Below the pieces are notes generated by a model. That model searched no databases, had not been told where the DNA came from, and saw only the letters and a list, made by a program, of their open reading frames with translations. A program made the position numbers and the translations under genes. This document shows positions 32,049 through 40,398 of a stretch of 40,428 bases of DNA, piece by piece. The number at the start of each line of letters is the position of its first letter. Within the stretch, counting starts at the first letter, position 1. Source of the stretch: an uncultured Clostridia bacterium (GTDB lineage: Bacteria > Bacillota > Clostridia > Christensenellales > CAG-917); NCBI GenBank assembly GCA_944360115.1, contig CALVTH010000014.1, positions 1-40,428 on the forward strand, given 5' to 3'.

Positions 32049-32813
32049 TCAGTCTCCGTATTCCACGCTCACCAGCGTCAGCCCTTCGGGGGGCAGCGTC
32101 TTGCCCGCCAGCGTCCTGTCGCCGAGGGCTATGGCGCGCTCCACATCGGCGGCGGTCAGTTTGCCCATACCCGCATAGACGAGGGTGCCCGCGATTATGC
32201 GCACCATATTGTAAAGGAATCCGTTGCCCGTCACTTCGATGTCCACCGTACCCTCGCGGAGAATGTCGCAGTCGAAGTCGCCTTCGGCGCTCACGCCCAC
32301 GCGGTACACCGTGCGCACGGTGTTCCTGACCACCGAGCCGCTGGCTTCGAACGCCTTGAAATCGTGCTCGCCCTCTATGACGGCGGCGCACTCCCTGACG
32401 GCGGCGATGTCGAGGGGCACGACGATGTGCACCCGCGTTTCGTCCAGCAACGGTCTGCGGTGACGGGCGACATACAGCGAATAGCGGTAGGTCTTGCGCT
32501 TTGCGGCGAAACGGGCGTTGAAACCGTCGTCCGTCGGCCGGCAGGACAGCATGCTTATGTCGCGCGGCAGTTCGGTGTTGACGGCAAAGGGGATTTTCTC
32601 GGGGGGAATGGCGGTGTCGGCGTCGAAGTGAATGACCTGCCCTTCGGCGTGCACGCCCGCGTCCGTCCTGCCGCTCGCCGTGCAGGCGGTGGGTGTGCCG
32701 AACACCGCGGACAGCGCGGCTTCCGTCTTTTCCTGCACGCTCACGCCGTTGAGTTGCTTCTGCCACCCGACATAGTTCTTGCCGAAATAGGAAATCACCG
32801 CGCGGTATCTCAC
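32049..32813 (-). CDS. truA: tRNA pseudouridine(38-40) synthase
   Basis: A 254-residue pseudouridine synthase acting on positions 38-40 of the tRNA anticodon arm. The catalytic aspartate is Asp51 in SGRTDAGVHAEGQV. YFGKNYVGWQKQ at the N-terminus, the KTYRYSLY and HDFKAFEASG segments, and GNGFLYNMVRIIAGTLVYAGMGKL in the second half are all TruA consensus. GTG 32813 has GGAGG four bases before it and overlaps the ecfT stop by four bases (GTGA). This ecfA-ecfA-ecfT-truA order is conserved in Firmicutes. Confidence 0.96.
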   Translation of the reverse strand: MRYRAVISYFGKNYVGWQKQLNGVSVQEKTEAALSAVFGTPTACTASGRTDAGVHAEGQVIHFDADTAIPPEKIPFAVNTELPRDISMLSCRPTDDGFNARFAAKRKTYRYSLYVARHRRPLLDETRVHIVVPLDIAAVRECAAVIEGEHDFKAFEASGSVVRNTVRTVYRVGVSAEGDFDCDILREGTVDIEVTGNGFLYNMVRIIAGTLVYAGMGKLTAADVERAIALGDRTLAGKTLPPEGLTLVSVEYGD

Positions 32814-33652
32814 ACAAGTCCTCCGAAAATCAACCCGTCCATAATCCCCGTGAACGCGTAACGCTCCACGAGCACGCCCGCGAAGTACGCCGCCATGACG
32901 AAGAAGGCGACGACATCCGCCCAGTCTATCTTCATGACTTTCATCTTGGTGCGGTTTTCGGTGGCGTTGTAGCACCGCGCGTCCATGGCGAAAGCCAGTT
33001 CGTCGGCGCGGCGGAAGGAATTGACGAACAGGGGTATGAGCACGGGGAGCATCGCCTTGGCGCGGGCAATGAGACCGCCCGTGTCGAAGGACGCGCCGCG
33101 CGCCTTCTGCGCCGCGATAATCTTGTTGGTCTCCTCGAACAGCGTGGGGATGAAACGGAGCGCAATACTCATTATCATGGCAATGTCGTGCACGGGCACC
33201 TTGATGTATTTCAGGGGCTTGAGCAGACTTTCCGTGCCGTCGGCAATCGCCACCGGCGTGGTGGTGAGCGGCAACAGCGACGCGCCGCAAATGAGCAAAA
33301 TCAGTCTTAAAGTTATCTTTATGGTAGTATGAACGCCGTTATCGGTGATTTGAAGCGATTTCCAGCTCCACAGCACTTCGCCGCTCTTTATGAAGAAAAG
33401 ATTGATGACGGCGGCGAAAATCACGATGAAAATTATGGCTCGCACCGACTTCAGCACCGACATCATGGGCAATTTGGCAAGCAATATGACGACGAGCAGC
33501 AGCGCCGCCGTCACCATGAATCCGAAATAACTGTCCACAAAGAATATGCCGACGATGAAAAGCACCGTGAGCAACATCTTTATGCGCGGGTCCAGCCTGT
33601 GTATGACGGAGTCGGCGGGATAATACTGACCGAAAGAAATGTCCTTAAACAC
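32810..33652 (-). CDS. ecfT: Energy-coupling factor transporter, transmembrane subunit EcfT
   Basis: A 280-residue membrane protein that couples the two ATPases to exchangeable vitamin- or metal-binding S-components. It starts with KDISFGQYYPADSVIHRLDPRIK, the usual EcfT beginning, and has about five to six helices. The cytosolic coupling helices carry KARGAS and, later, DARCYN followed by NRTKM; the second replaces the Ala-Arg-Gly of the textbook motif by Ala-Arg-Cys. GTG 33652 has GGGGAG close by and overlaps the end of ecfA2 by eight bases. No S-component gene is in the window, so this is the shared module of a group II ECF system. Confidence 0.94.
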   Translation of the reverse strand: MFKDISFGQYYPADSVIHRLDPRIKMLLTVLFIVGIFFVDSYFGFMVTAALLLVVILLAKLPMMSVLKSVRAIIFIVIFAAVINLFFIKSGEVLWSWKSLQITDNGVHTTIKITLRLILLICGASLLPLTTTPVAIADGTESLLKPLKYIKVPVHDIAMIMSIALRFIPTLFEETNKIIAAQKARGASFDTGGLIARAKAMLPVLIPLFVNSFRRADELAFAMDARCYNATENRTKMKVMKIDWADVVAFFVMAAYFAGVLVERYAFTGIMDGLIFGGLV

Positions 33653-34577
33653 CGCTCCCCCCTTCCGTCGCGGAGCCGTCGTCCGCACCGTCTTTCGCGT
33701 CGCTTGCGCCGTCCGTTTCCGCGCCCTTTCCGTCGCGGTACGCCGCAAGGGCGTCGGCAAGTTCGACGGGTGTGATTATCCTCTTGTCGAGCGCTATGCC
33801 CCGCTCGGCGAGCCTGTCCGCAATGCGCGCGGCGAACGGCAGGTCTATGCCCGCTTCCCGCGCCTTTTCGCGGTCGCCGAAAACATCTTTCGGCGAGCCG
33901 TCCGCCACCACCTTGCCGTCGCGGAGCGCGATTATGCGCGTCGCCAGCGCGGCTATGTCGTCCATATAGTGCGACACCATGACGACGGTGGGGCTGACCT
34001 GTTCCTTGAGCCTGACTATGAGGTCGAGGATTTCCTTTCTCCCCGCGGGGTCGAGACCCGCCACGGGTTCGTCCAGCACGAGGACGGAGGGCTCCATTGC
34101 GATGACTCCCGCAATCGCCGCGCGGCGTTTCTCGCCGCCCGAAAGTTCGAAAGGACTGCGCGAAGCAAATTCGTCGTAGGGCAATCCCACCACTTCCATT
34201 GCGCGGCGCACACGGCGGTCGATTTCCGCCTTGTCCAGTTTCATATTCTTCGGCCCGAAAGCGATGTCCTTTGCGACGGTGTCCTCGAACAGCTGATATT
34301 CGGGATACTGAAAGACCATTCCCACGGTGAAACGCAGTTGCCTGAGACTATTTTTGTCGGAGGCTTTCAGTCCTTTGACGGTCACCTCGCCTTCCTGCAG
34401 TTTGACCAGCCCGTTGAGGTGCTGAATGAGCGTGCTCTTGCCCGAGCCCGTGCAACCGATGAGCCCGACGAATTCGCCCTCCTCCACCGCAAAGCAGACA
34501 TTGTCGAGGGCGCGCTTCTCGTAAGGGGTCTTGCGCGAATAGGTGTAGGAAAGATTCTTTACTTCGATTGCGAGCAT
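33645..34577 (-). CDS. ecfA2: Energy-coupling factor ATPase EcfA2 with acidic C-tail
   Basis: A 310-residue ABC ATPase. Walker A GCTGSGKST is at residues 41-49; FQYPEYQLFEDTVAKDIAFGPKN is the EcfA-type Q-loop region; the signature is LSGGEKRR, Walker B VLVLDEP, and MVSHYMDD holds the switch His. After the usual end of the family the protein continues with about 30 residues rich in Gly, Asp, Ala and Glu (GKGAETDGASDAKDGADDGS and onward), an unusual appendage. ATG 34577 has GGAGG and overlaps ecfA1 by 19 bases. Confidence 0.94.
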   Translation of the reverse strand: MLAIEVKNLSYTYSRKTPYEKRALDNVCFAVEEGEFVGLIGCTGSGKSTLIQHLNGLVKLQEGEVTVKGLKASDKNSLRQLRFTVGMVFQYPEYQLFEDTVAKDIAFGPKNMKLDKAEIDRRVRRAMEVVGLPYDEFASRSPFELSGGEKRRAAIAGVIAMEPSVLVLDEPVAGLDPAGRKEILDLIVRLKEQVSPTVVMVSHYMDDIAALATRIIALRDGKVVADGSPKDVFGDREKAREAGIDLPFAARIADRLAERGIALDKRIITPVELADALAAYRDGKGAETDGASDAKDGADDGSATEGGSGV

Positions 34578-35392
34578 ATTCCCTCCACCAATTCGTCTTC
34601 CGTGGTCACCGCGTCGGGGAAAGAAAATCCTCTCTCCGCGAGCAGTCGCGCCGTCTCCGCCGCGGGCGGGAGCATAAGCCCGCACTCCGCGACGGCCGCA
34701 GAAGCGAACACCTCTTTCGGCGTGCCGTCTGCGACGATTCTGCCCTTTCTCAGCGCGATTATCCTGTCGGCCTGCGCCGCTTCGTCCATGTTGTGGGTGA
34801 TCGTGATGACGGTTATGCCGCCGTCGTTGAGTTTGCGCGCGACGGCGAGAATCTCCCTGCGCCCCTCGGGGTCGAGCATGGAAGTCGATTCGTCGAAGAC
34901 TATGATGTCGGGGCGCATTGCCAGCACCCCCGCAATCGCCACGCGCTGTTTCTGTCCGCCCGAAAGTTTGCTCGCGCTGCGGGTGCGGAACTGCGTCATT
35001 CCCACGGCTTCGAGGGCTTCGTTCACCCTCTCGACTATCTCCTCGCGCGGCACTCCCACATTCTCGGGGCCGAACGCCACATCGTCCTCGATGATCGTCG
35101 CCACCATCTGGTTGTCGGGATTCTGGAACACCATTCCCACCTTGCGGCGGATGTCGAAGGTGCGCTCCTCGTCGCGGGTGTTGACGCCGTCGATCAGCAC
35201 ATCTCCCGCCGAGGGCACATACAGCCCGTTGAGCAGCTTCGCGAGCGTGCTCTTGCCGCTGCCGTTCATCCCCACCAGCGCGATATACTCGCCGCGTTCG
35301 ACGGTAAAGGACACCCCGCGGAGGGCGCGTACCGTCTGCCCTTCGCCGAGCCTGTAGGCGTATCCGACATTGTTGACTTCAATCTGCGGCAT
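34559..35392 (-). CDS. ecfA1: Energy-coupling factor ATPase EcfA1
   Basis: A 277-residue ABC ATPase, partner of EcfA2 in energising S-component transport. Walker A GMNGSGKST at 41-49, the QNPDNQMVATIIEDDVAFGPEN Q-loop region characteristic of EcfA, signature LSGGQKQR at 143-150, Walker B IIVFDEST (163-170) and the switch in TITHNMDEA. The Asp-Glu-Ser-Thr-Ser-Met-Leu-Asp-Pro run distinguishes EcfA1 from EcfA2, which has LDEPVAGLDP. ATG 35392 has AAGGA six bases upstream. It lies 48 bases after the PHP gene with no visible promoter, so it appears to be read from the acyltransferase promoter. Confidence 0.95.
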   Translation of the reverse strand: MPQIEVNNVGYAYRLGEGQTVRALRGVSFTVERGEYIALVGMNGSGKSTLAKLLNGLYVPSAGDVLIDGVNTRDEERTFDIRRKVGMVFQNPDNQMVATIIEDDVAFGPENVGVPREEIVERVNEALEAVGMTQFRTRSASKLSGGQKQRVAIAGVLAMRPDIIVFDESTSMLDPEGRREILAVARKLNDGGITVITITHNMDEAAQADRIIALRKGRIVADGTPKEVFASAAVAECGLMLPPAAETARLLAERGFSFPDAVTTEDELVEGICSQSK

Positions 35393-35440
35393 ATCCGTTC
35401 CTTGTCGACCGGTTTTGTTCCCGATCGTCCGTCCCGCGTT

Positions 35441-36253
35441 TTACGCAATGGGTATCTGTTTTTCCTTGCCGCCGCCCTCGAACACGGTAAAATGCGTGAA
35501 TCCGATTTCGCGGAGCATTGCGGCGGTGGCGTCAAAATCCTTGCACAGTTCGGCGTGGTGGGAATCCGACCCGAAAGATATTTTCCTGCCGCCGTATTCG
35601 TAATACTTTTCGATTATCTCGACGGCGGGATAGAGCGTGGTGTGCGTGTTGATTTCGAGAGCTTTGCCGCGGTCGATTATCCCTTTGAGTATGCGTTCGA
35701 ACTTGTCGGGGAAATCGGCGAAGCCGAGACTCTTGTCCCTGTACGGCGCGTTGCGCGTCACATAACCGATGTGCGCCACGATGTCGTAATGATAGGGGGC
35801 GTCGAGACTCTTTATTATGTTGTCGAGATATTCGCCGTACACCTTCGCCTTGCGTTTGAAAAGGAAAGCGTGCGGAAAATAGACATCCCACCCGCCCACG
35901 AAATGCACGGAGTTCACGACGACATCGAAAGGATATTCGGCAAGCGTCGCGATGTAGCGGCCGCACACATTCTCGCCGAAGCCCGCTTCGATACCGAAAC
36001 GGAATTCCAGCGGACTGCCCTTTTCGTCGAGCGCCGCCTTCGCCGCCTGCCATTCGGCGTAATAGGCGTCGAGGTTGATGTGCTTCCACTTCAGCGGACT
36101 GTGGTTGTCGCCGTACTTGAGTTCGAGGTCGAGGTGGTCGGTGGTTGCGAGATACGCAAGCCCCTTTTCCTCGGCTTCCCGCACTATTTCGGCTATGGGG
36201 TCGCGCCCGTCCGAAGAATTGCGGGAATGGACATGGCTGTCGACATATATCAT
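35441..36253 (-). CDS. PHP-domain histidinol-phosphatase-like phosphatase (HisJ/HisK type)
   Basis: A 270-residue PHP-superfamily phosphatase. Metal ligands: DSHVHSRNSSDG (residues 5-16), ATTDHLD near 36-42, GIEAGF, NSVHFVGG, VAHIGY and the C-terminal SFGSDSHHAE. The overall layout, including the large middle insertion, matches the HisJ family, which removes phosphate from histidinol phosphate. No other histidine-biosynthesis gene is near, so it may act on another phosphate ester. The ATG overlaps the alaS stop by four bases (ATGA), coupling the two. Confidence 0.87.
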   Translation of the reverse strand: MIYVDSHVHSRNSSDGRDPIAEIVREAEEKGLAYLATTDHLDLELKYGDNHSPLKWKHINLDAYYAEWQAAKAALDEKGSPLEFRFGIEAGFGENVCGRYIATLAEYPFDVVVNSVHFVGGWDVYFPHAFLFKRKAKVYGEYLDNIIKSLDAPYHYDIVAHIGYVTRNAPYRDKSLGFADFPDKFERILKGIIDRGKALEINTHTTLYPAVEIIEKYYEYGGRKISFGSDSHHAELCKDFDATAAMLREIGFTHFTVFEGGGKEKQIPIA

Positions 36254-38028
36254 TCGAGCACCGCCTTTATTCTTCTCACGCCCGCCGAGGAGCTCTGTTC
36301 CTTGACGATACGGAATTTGCCCAGTTCGCCCGTGTTTGCGGCGTGCGGACCTCCGCATATTTCCTTGGAATGTCCGATGGTGTACACCTTGACGACATCG
36401 CCGTAACGGTCGCCGAACACGCCCATTGCGCCCGAAGCGCGAGCCTCGTCCACGCTCATCTCCTCGCACACGACGGGAGCCGCCGCTGCGATTTCGGCGT
36501 TGACCTCGTTCTCGACCGCGGCGATTTCCTCCTCGGTGAGCGGACGGGGGAAGTTGAAGTCGAATCGCAGTCTCTCGGGGGTGATGTTGCTGCCGCGTTG
36601 CGCTATGCCGTCGTCGCAAAGCACCTTGCGGAGCGCGTACCCGAGCAGGTGCGTCGCGCTGTGCAGTCTCGCCGTGGCTTCGCCGCCGTCGGCAAGCCCG
36701 CCCTTGAACTTCTGTTCCGCGCCCGCCTTGGATTTCTCCTGATGTTCGCGGAATGCCTTCTCGTAGCCCTCTTTGTCGAGGGTGTATCCGCGCTCGGCGG
36801 CAAGTTCCGCCGTCATCTCTATGGGGAATCCGAATGTGTCGTACAGCCTGAACGCCGTCTTCCCGGGGAAAGTGCCGACGGGAATGTGCGTGAGTATCTT
36901 GTCGAATTCCCTGAGTCCCTGCTCTATGGTCTTGGCGAACTTGTCGCGCTCGGCGGCAAGTTCGGCGATTATCCTTTCTTTGGCCTGCCCGATGTTGGGA
37001 TAGACGGAAGAATACTTGTCGGCGAACATCTCGGCAAGCGTGGTCAGCGCGGAGAAATCCACGCCCAGCACGCGGCAATAACGCATTGCGCGGCGTATCA
37101 GTCTGCGCAACACATACCCCTGGTCGACATTGGACGGCGAAATGGCCCTGACATCGCCCAGCATGAAAGTGGCGGTGCGGGTGTGGTCGGCGATTATGCG
37201 CATTGCCGCCGTCGTCGCTTCGTCCGCTCCGTATTTCACGCCCGACAGTTCCTCCAGTTTTGCGATTGCGAAGTCGAACAGGTCGGTCTCGTAGACGGAA
37301 GAATAGCCGTTCAGTATGCACAGCATACGCTCCAGTCCCATACCCTGGTCGACATTCCTTTTCTCCAGCGGACGGAAGTTGCCCTCGGCGTCCTTGAAAT
37401 ACTGCATGAAGACATCGTTGCCGATTTCCAGATATTTGCCGCAGTCGCAGGCGGGAGAACAATTCTCGCCGCAGGCTGGCTTGCCCGTGTCGACGAACAT
37501 CTCGGTGTCAGGGCCGCAGGGACCCGTCATACCCGCGGGACCCCACCAGTTGTGCTTGCGGTCGAGGAAGAAGATGTTTTCCTCTTTGACGCCGACCGCA
37601 CGCCAGCACTCCGCGCTCTCCTCGTCGCGGGGGCACACATCGTCGCCTGCGAAGACGGTGACGGCGAAGGTGTCGCGGTCGAAGCCCAGCTTGCGCGCAA
37701 GCTCGTACGACCACGCAATGGCGTCCTTCTTGAAATAATCCCCGAGCGACCAGCTGCCCAGCATCTCGAAGAAAGTGCAATGCGACGCGTCGCCCACCTC
37801 GTCGATGTCGCCCGTCCTCACGCAGATCTGCACATCCGTGAGCCTGTTGCCCGCGGGGTGCTTCTCGCCGAGGAGATAGGGCACGAGAGGATGCATACCC
37901 GCCGTCGTAAACAGAACGGTGGGATCGTTCTCGGGAATGAGAGACGCCGAAGATATGACCGCGTGACCGCGTTCGGCGTAGAAGTCGAGATAAAGTTTCC
38001 TCAGTTGTTCGGAAGTGATTTTTTTCAT
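36250..38028 (-). CDS. alaS: Alanyl-tRNA synthetase, short form lacking the C-terminal domain
   Basis: A 592-residue class II synthetase; the usual bacterial enzyme is about 870-880. The aminoacylation core (LFTTAGMHPLVPYLLG, then RTGDIDEVGDASHCTFFEMLGSWSLGDYFK) and tRNA-recognition part are complete. The editing domain keeps its zinc ligands, HSATH (456-460) and CGGPH (558-562), so mischarged Ser- or Gly-tRNA should still be cleared. The protein stops there: the oligomerising, tRNA-elbow-binding C-Ala/DHHA1 domain is missing. A cysteine cluster at 186-196 (CGENCSPACDC) sits where other AlaRS have a variable loop and could bind zinc. ATG 38028 has AGAGG. Confidence 0.94.
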   Translation of the reverse strand: MKKITSEQLRKLYLDFYAERGHAVISSASLIPENDPTVLFTTAGMHPLVPYLLGEKHPAGNRLTDVQICVRTGDIDEVGDASHCTFFEMLGSWSLGDYFKKDAIAWSYELARKLGFDRDTFAVTVFAGDDVCPRDEESAECWRAVGVKEENIFFLDRKHNWWGPAGMTGPCGPDTEMFVDTGKPACGENCSPACDCGKYLEIGNDVFMQYFKDAEGNFRPLEKRNVDQGMGLERMLCILNGYSSVYETDLFDFAIAKLEELSGVKYGADEATTAAMRIIADHTRTATFMLGDVRAISPSNVDQGYVLRRLIRRAMRYCRVLGVDFSALTTLAEMFADKYSSVYPNIGQAKERIIAELAAERDKFAKTIEQGLREFDKILTHIPVGTFPGKTAFRLYDTFGFPIEMTAELAAERGYTLDKEGYEKAFREHQEKSKAGAEQKFKGGLADGGEATARLHSATHLLGYALRKVLCDDGIAQRGSNITPERLRFDFNFPRPLTEEEIAAVENEVNAEIAAAAPVVCEEMSVDEARASGAMGVFGDRYGDVVKVYTIGHSKEICGGPHAANTGELGKFRIVKEQSSSAGVRRIKAVLE

Positions 38029-38038
38029 AAAACCTCTT

Positions 38039-39349
38039 TTACAGGCTTGTATTGTGCGCTAAAGTGCCGTTTATGTCAGGTTGTCCGACGGAATCGCTGC
38101 GGCACACGGCGGTCACGCCCGCGCCTTCCAGCACGGCGAACAGTTCGTCCTCGAGAGTGCGTTCCCTGACCGAGCGGGTAAAGGCGACCGTCATTTCGTC
38201 GCCGAGCGACAGCGCGCCTATGTTGACCCGCGAGGTCTTGGACACATTGAGATTGAACACTATCCTCCGCACTCCCGTCCCTTCGGGCAACGATACCCTG
38301 CCGAGGTTGCTGAAAATGAGCGTCTGGCGCGATTTGATGAAAAAGCGCACTATGCGGGCGGCAAGTATTTTGAGCCACAGCGGAGCAAGTCTCAGGGGCA
38401 ATGACCTTTCCGTGCTCACCGTCGTGGACATGAACTTCGCCATTTCGTCGGGCGTGGCTTTTTCTTTCAGTTGTTTTGCCGCCGACGACACGAAATCGGC
38501 AAGCGTCGTACATTCGCCGTGACGGAATGTCAGCCGCACGAAGTTGACGAAGTTGCGCAGCGTGCGCGACGGAAACATCTCCCTGAGGTTGACGGGCACC
38601 ATAAGCACGATGTCGCGGCTCGGGCGGCTCTGAGTGTTGTGTACGGCGCGCGCTATGGCTCCGCACATAAACGCGGTGACCGACGCCCCCATACTTTTTG
38701 CGGCGGCGCGCACTCCGTCCACGCTCACCCCGCCGTAACTGACGGCGTATCCGTCCTCCGAAAGGGTGCCCTCGATGAGCGCGGGGCGCGTGCCCATGAG
38801 TTCCTTGAGTTGCACATCGCCGAGACGCACGCGCCTGTGGTAGCGGTAAAAAGCGTCCTCGGCTTCCTCCTCCGACGGCGCGGCGGCAAGGTCTATTATG
38901 CCCGCCGTCCCCTCGGGGGACCGTCCGCATCTGACGGCGTACAGATACAGCACGGCTTTGAAGAATTCCAGCGCGCCCAGCCCGTCGCTGAGGGCGTGGA
39001 ACACCTCGAACGCGATGAGGTTGTCCTTGCAGTCCATGCGGAAAAGATAGCCCGCCCTCTCTTTGCCGCTTATGGGTCTGAGAGGTCTGCCGCCCGCTTC
39101 GCCCACGGGATATTCGGCGGTGTTCTCTTCGAAGTAGTACCACGCATAACCCTTGCGCAACCTGACCGCGAATGTGGGAAAGCGTTTCAGGGCTTCGTTG
39201 ACGGCGGCGGCAAGCGCCGCCCTGTCCACGGGTGCGTCCATACGCGCGGTCATCCCGAACAGACTCTGCGACTTCCGCGTGGCGATTATGGGATAAAACT
39301 GCGAAGACACATCGAGACGGTATCTCTTGGGTTTCGTCCTCTTTGCCAT
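38039..39349 (-). CDS. Condensation-domain-like acyltransferase (HxxxDG family)
   Basis: A 436-residue protein of the CoA-dependent acyltransferase fold seen in NRPS condensation domains, wax-ester synthases and alcohol acetyltransferases. The active-site motif is FHALSDGLG with His118 and Asp122-Gly123; the second-half elements ROLRNFVNF-type (TLRNFVNFVRL) and LIFSNLGRVSLP match the latch and floor-loop regions of that fold. It is a single domain, with no carrier protein or adenylation module nearby, so it probably acylates a small alcohol, sugar or lipid using acyl-CoA. ATG 39349 has GGGAGAG. It is ten bases from alaS and is the first gene of the operon; a palindrome overlaps its promoter. 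Confidence 0.82.
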   Translation of the reverse strand: MAKRTKPKRYRLDVSSQFYPIIATRKSQSLFGMTARMDAPVDRAALAAAVNEALKRFPTFAVRLRKGYAWYYFEENTAEYPVGEAGGRPLRPISGKERAGYLFRMDCKDNLIAFEVFHALSDGLGALEFFKAVLYLYAVRCGRSPEGTAGIIDLAAAPSEEEAEDAFYRYHRRVRLGDVQLKELMGTRPALIEGTLSEDGYAVSYGGVSVDGVRAAAKSMGASVTAFMCGAIARAVHNTQSRPSRDIVLMVPVNLREMFPSRTLRNFVNFVRLTFRHGECTTLADFVSSAAKQLKEKATPDEMAKFMSTTVSTERSLPLRLAPLWLKILAARIVRFFIKSRQTLIFSNLGRVSLPEGTGVRRIVFNLNVSKTSRVNIGALSLGDEMTVAFTRSVRERTLEDELFAVLEGAGVTAVCRSDSVGQPDINGTLAHNTSL

Positions 39350-39391
39350 GGCACTCTCCCTTTCGCGCGTCCGACTGCACTCGGGCGTGCG

Positions 39392-39434
39392 ATTTACTTC
39401 AGTAAATTCTATTATTTTTTGCAAAGATTGTCAA
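39392..39434 (-). promoter_or_regulatory. Promoter of the acyltransferase operon with perfect palindromic operator
   Basis: TTGACA (39434-39429), 17-base spacer, TAGAAT (39411-39406). ATTTACTTCAGTAAAT (39392-39407) has 7-bp perfect arms around a 2-base centre, overlaps the downstream edge of the -10 and covers the start point. This position suits a TetR-type repressor. Confidence 0.78.
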
Positions 39435-39462
39435 CGGAACGGAACTCACGCGCCCTCTCCCG

Positions 39463-39470
39463 CATATACT
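39463..39470 (+). promoter_or_regulatory. Possible sigma-E type -10 element before yabP
   Basis: CATATACT matches the mother-cell sigma-E -10 consensus CATAnnnT and lies 30 bases before the yabP start. The matching -35 is weak, so this rests mainly on the -10 and on yabP being a sporulation gene. Confidence 0.4.
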
Positions 39471-39499
39471 TGAACGGAAAAAAGCTCCGAGGAGGTATT

Positions 39500-39796
39500 A
39501 TGCCCGAAAAAGAAACCGCGGCGAAACCCGCCGCACGCACCCGCAGACCGCACTCCGTCGAACTGTCCGACCACAAACTGCTCGCCGTCACGGGCGTGCT
39601 GTCCGTGCCCACTTTCACGGACAGACAGATAGAAATCGAACTGGAAGGCGAACGCCTGTATATCACGGGTCACGGCCTCGAAATCAAAGGTCTTGACCTC
39701 GACGGCGGCAAACTCACGGCGGCGGGAGATGTCACCTCTCTGCGCTACTCGACGGCAATCGCGCCAAAATCGCTGCTCAAAAAAATCTTCAGATGA
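39500..39796 (+). CDS. yabP: Spore coat/cortex assembly protein YabP
   Basis: A 98-residue protein of the YabP/YqfC family. HSVELSDHKLLAVTGVLSVPTFTDRQIEIE, then LYITGHGLEIKGLDLDGGKLTAAGDVTSLRY is the family core, nearly end to end. In Bacillus subtilis, yabP is a mother-cell sporulation gene, and yabP and yabQ are adjacent. ATG 39500 has an excellent site, GGAGG five bases before it. Its stop overlaps yabQ by four bases. The N-terminal 20 residues are a basic extension. Confidence 0.93.
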   Translation: MPEKETAAKPAARTRRPHSVELSDHKLLAVTGVLSVPTFTDRQIEIELEGERLYITGHGLEIKGLDLDGGKLTAAGDVTSLRYSTAIAPKSLLKKIFR

Positions 39797-40398
39797 GCGC
39801 GTTCGTCCTCACCCAGGCCGTCGCGGCGGCGGGGGCGGCGGCTTTCGGCTTGCTCGCCCTGCTCCCCTCCCTGCTGGTGCGCGCCGACAATCGCGGACTG
39901 GGCGGCTTCTGCGCCGATTTCGCGGGAATAGCGGGCGTGTGCGCTATTTTTCTGCTGTCCTGTCACCTGTTCGCAAGCGGCGCGGTGAATTTCTACTGCG
40001 CGGCGTGTTTTGCGGCGGGACTGGTGACAGGGCGACTGCTTTTCCGACGCGTCGAACCGCGACTGACAGCCGTGTTTTCCCCGCTGGTCGCCGCCATTGC
40101 CAAAAGGCGCGAACAGGCGCTGGAAGCGCGTCGCCGCCGCTTCGCGGAGCGCGAGGAGCAAAGAGCCGCCGAGCGCAACGAACGCGAAAAACGGAAAACC
40201 GCCGAGCGAGAAGAAAGGGAAAAACGGAAGGCGGCCGCAAGGGCGGAACGCGACAAAAAGAGACTTGCCGCGCAGAGCCAGCGCGAAAAACGGAAAAAAG
40301 CAAGCCGAACGGGCGGAAACGGCGAAAACAAGTGCGCCGCAAAAGCGCGGTGCAAGGCAGGCTCCGAGCGGGCGGAGAGAGCGCGCGAAGCCGTGTGA
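39793..40398 (+). CDS. yabQ: Spore cortex biosynthesis membrane protein YabQ, with a long charged tail
   Basis: A 201-residue protein with four hydrophobic segments in residues 1-95, as in YabQ, which is needed for spore cortex formation. Identification rests on the gene order and topology rather than on strong sequence marks. The last 100 residues are almost all Arg, Lys, Glu and Ala (RREQALEARRRRFAEREEQR and onward) and predict a continuous charged helix; this is longer and more repetitive than I expect in YabQ. The ATG overlaps yabP by four bases. The stop is at 40398; the usual next gene, divIC, would lie beyond the window edge. Confidence 0.85.
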   Translation: MSAFVLTQAVAAAGAAAFGLLALLPSLLVRADNRGLGGFCADFAGIAGVCAIFLLSCHLFASGAVNFYCAACFAAGLVTGRLLFRRVEPRLTAVFSPLVAAIAKRREQALEARRRRFAEREEQRAAERNEREKRKTAEREEREKRKAAARAERDKKRLAAQSQREKRKKASRTGGNGENKCAAKARCKAGSERAERAREAV

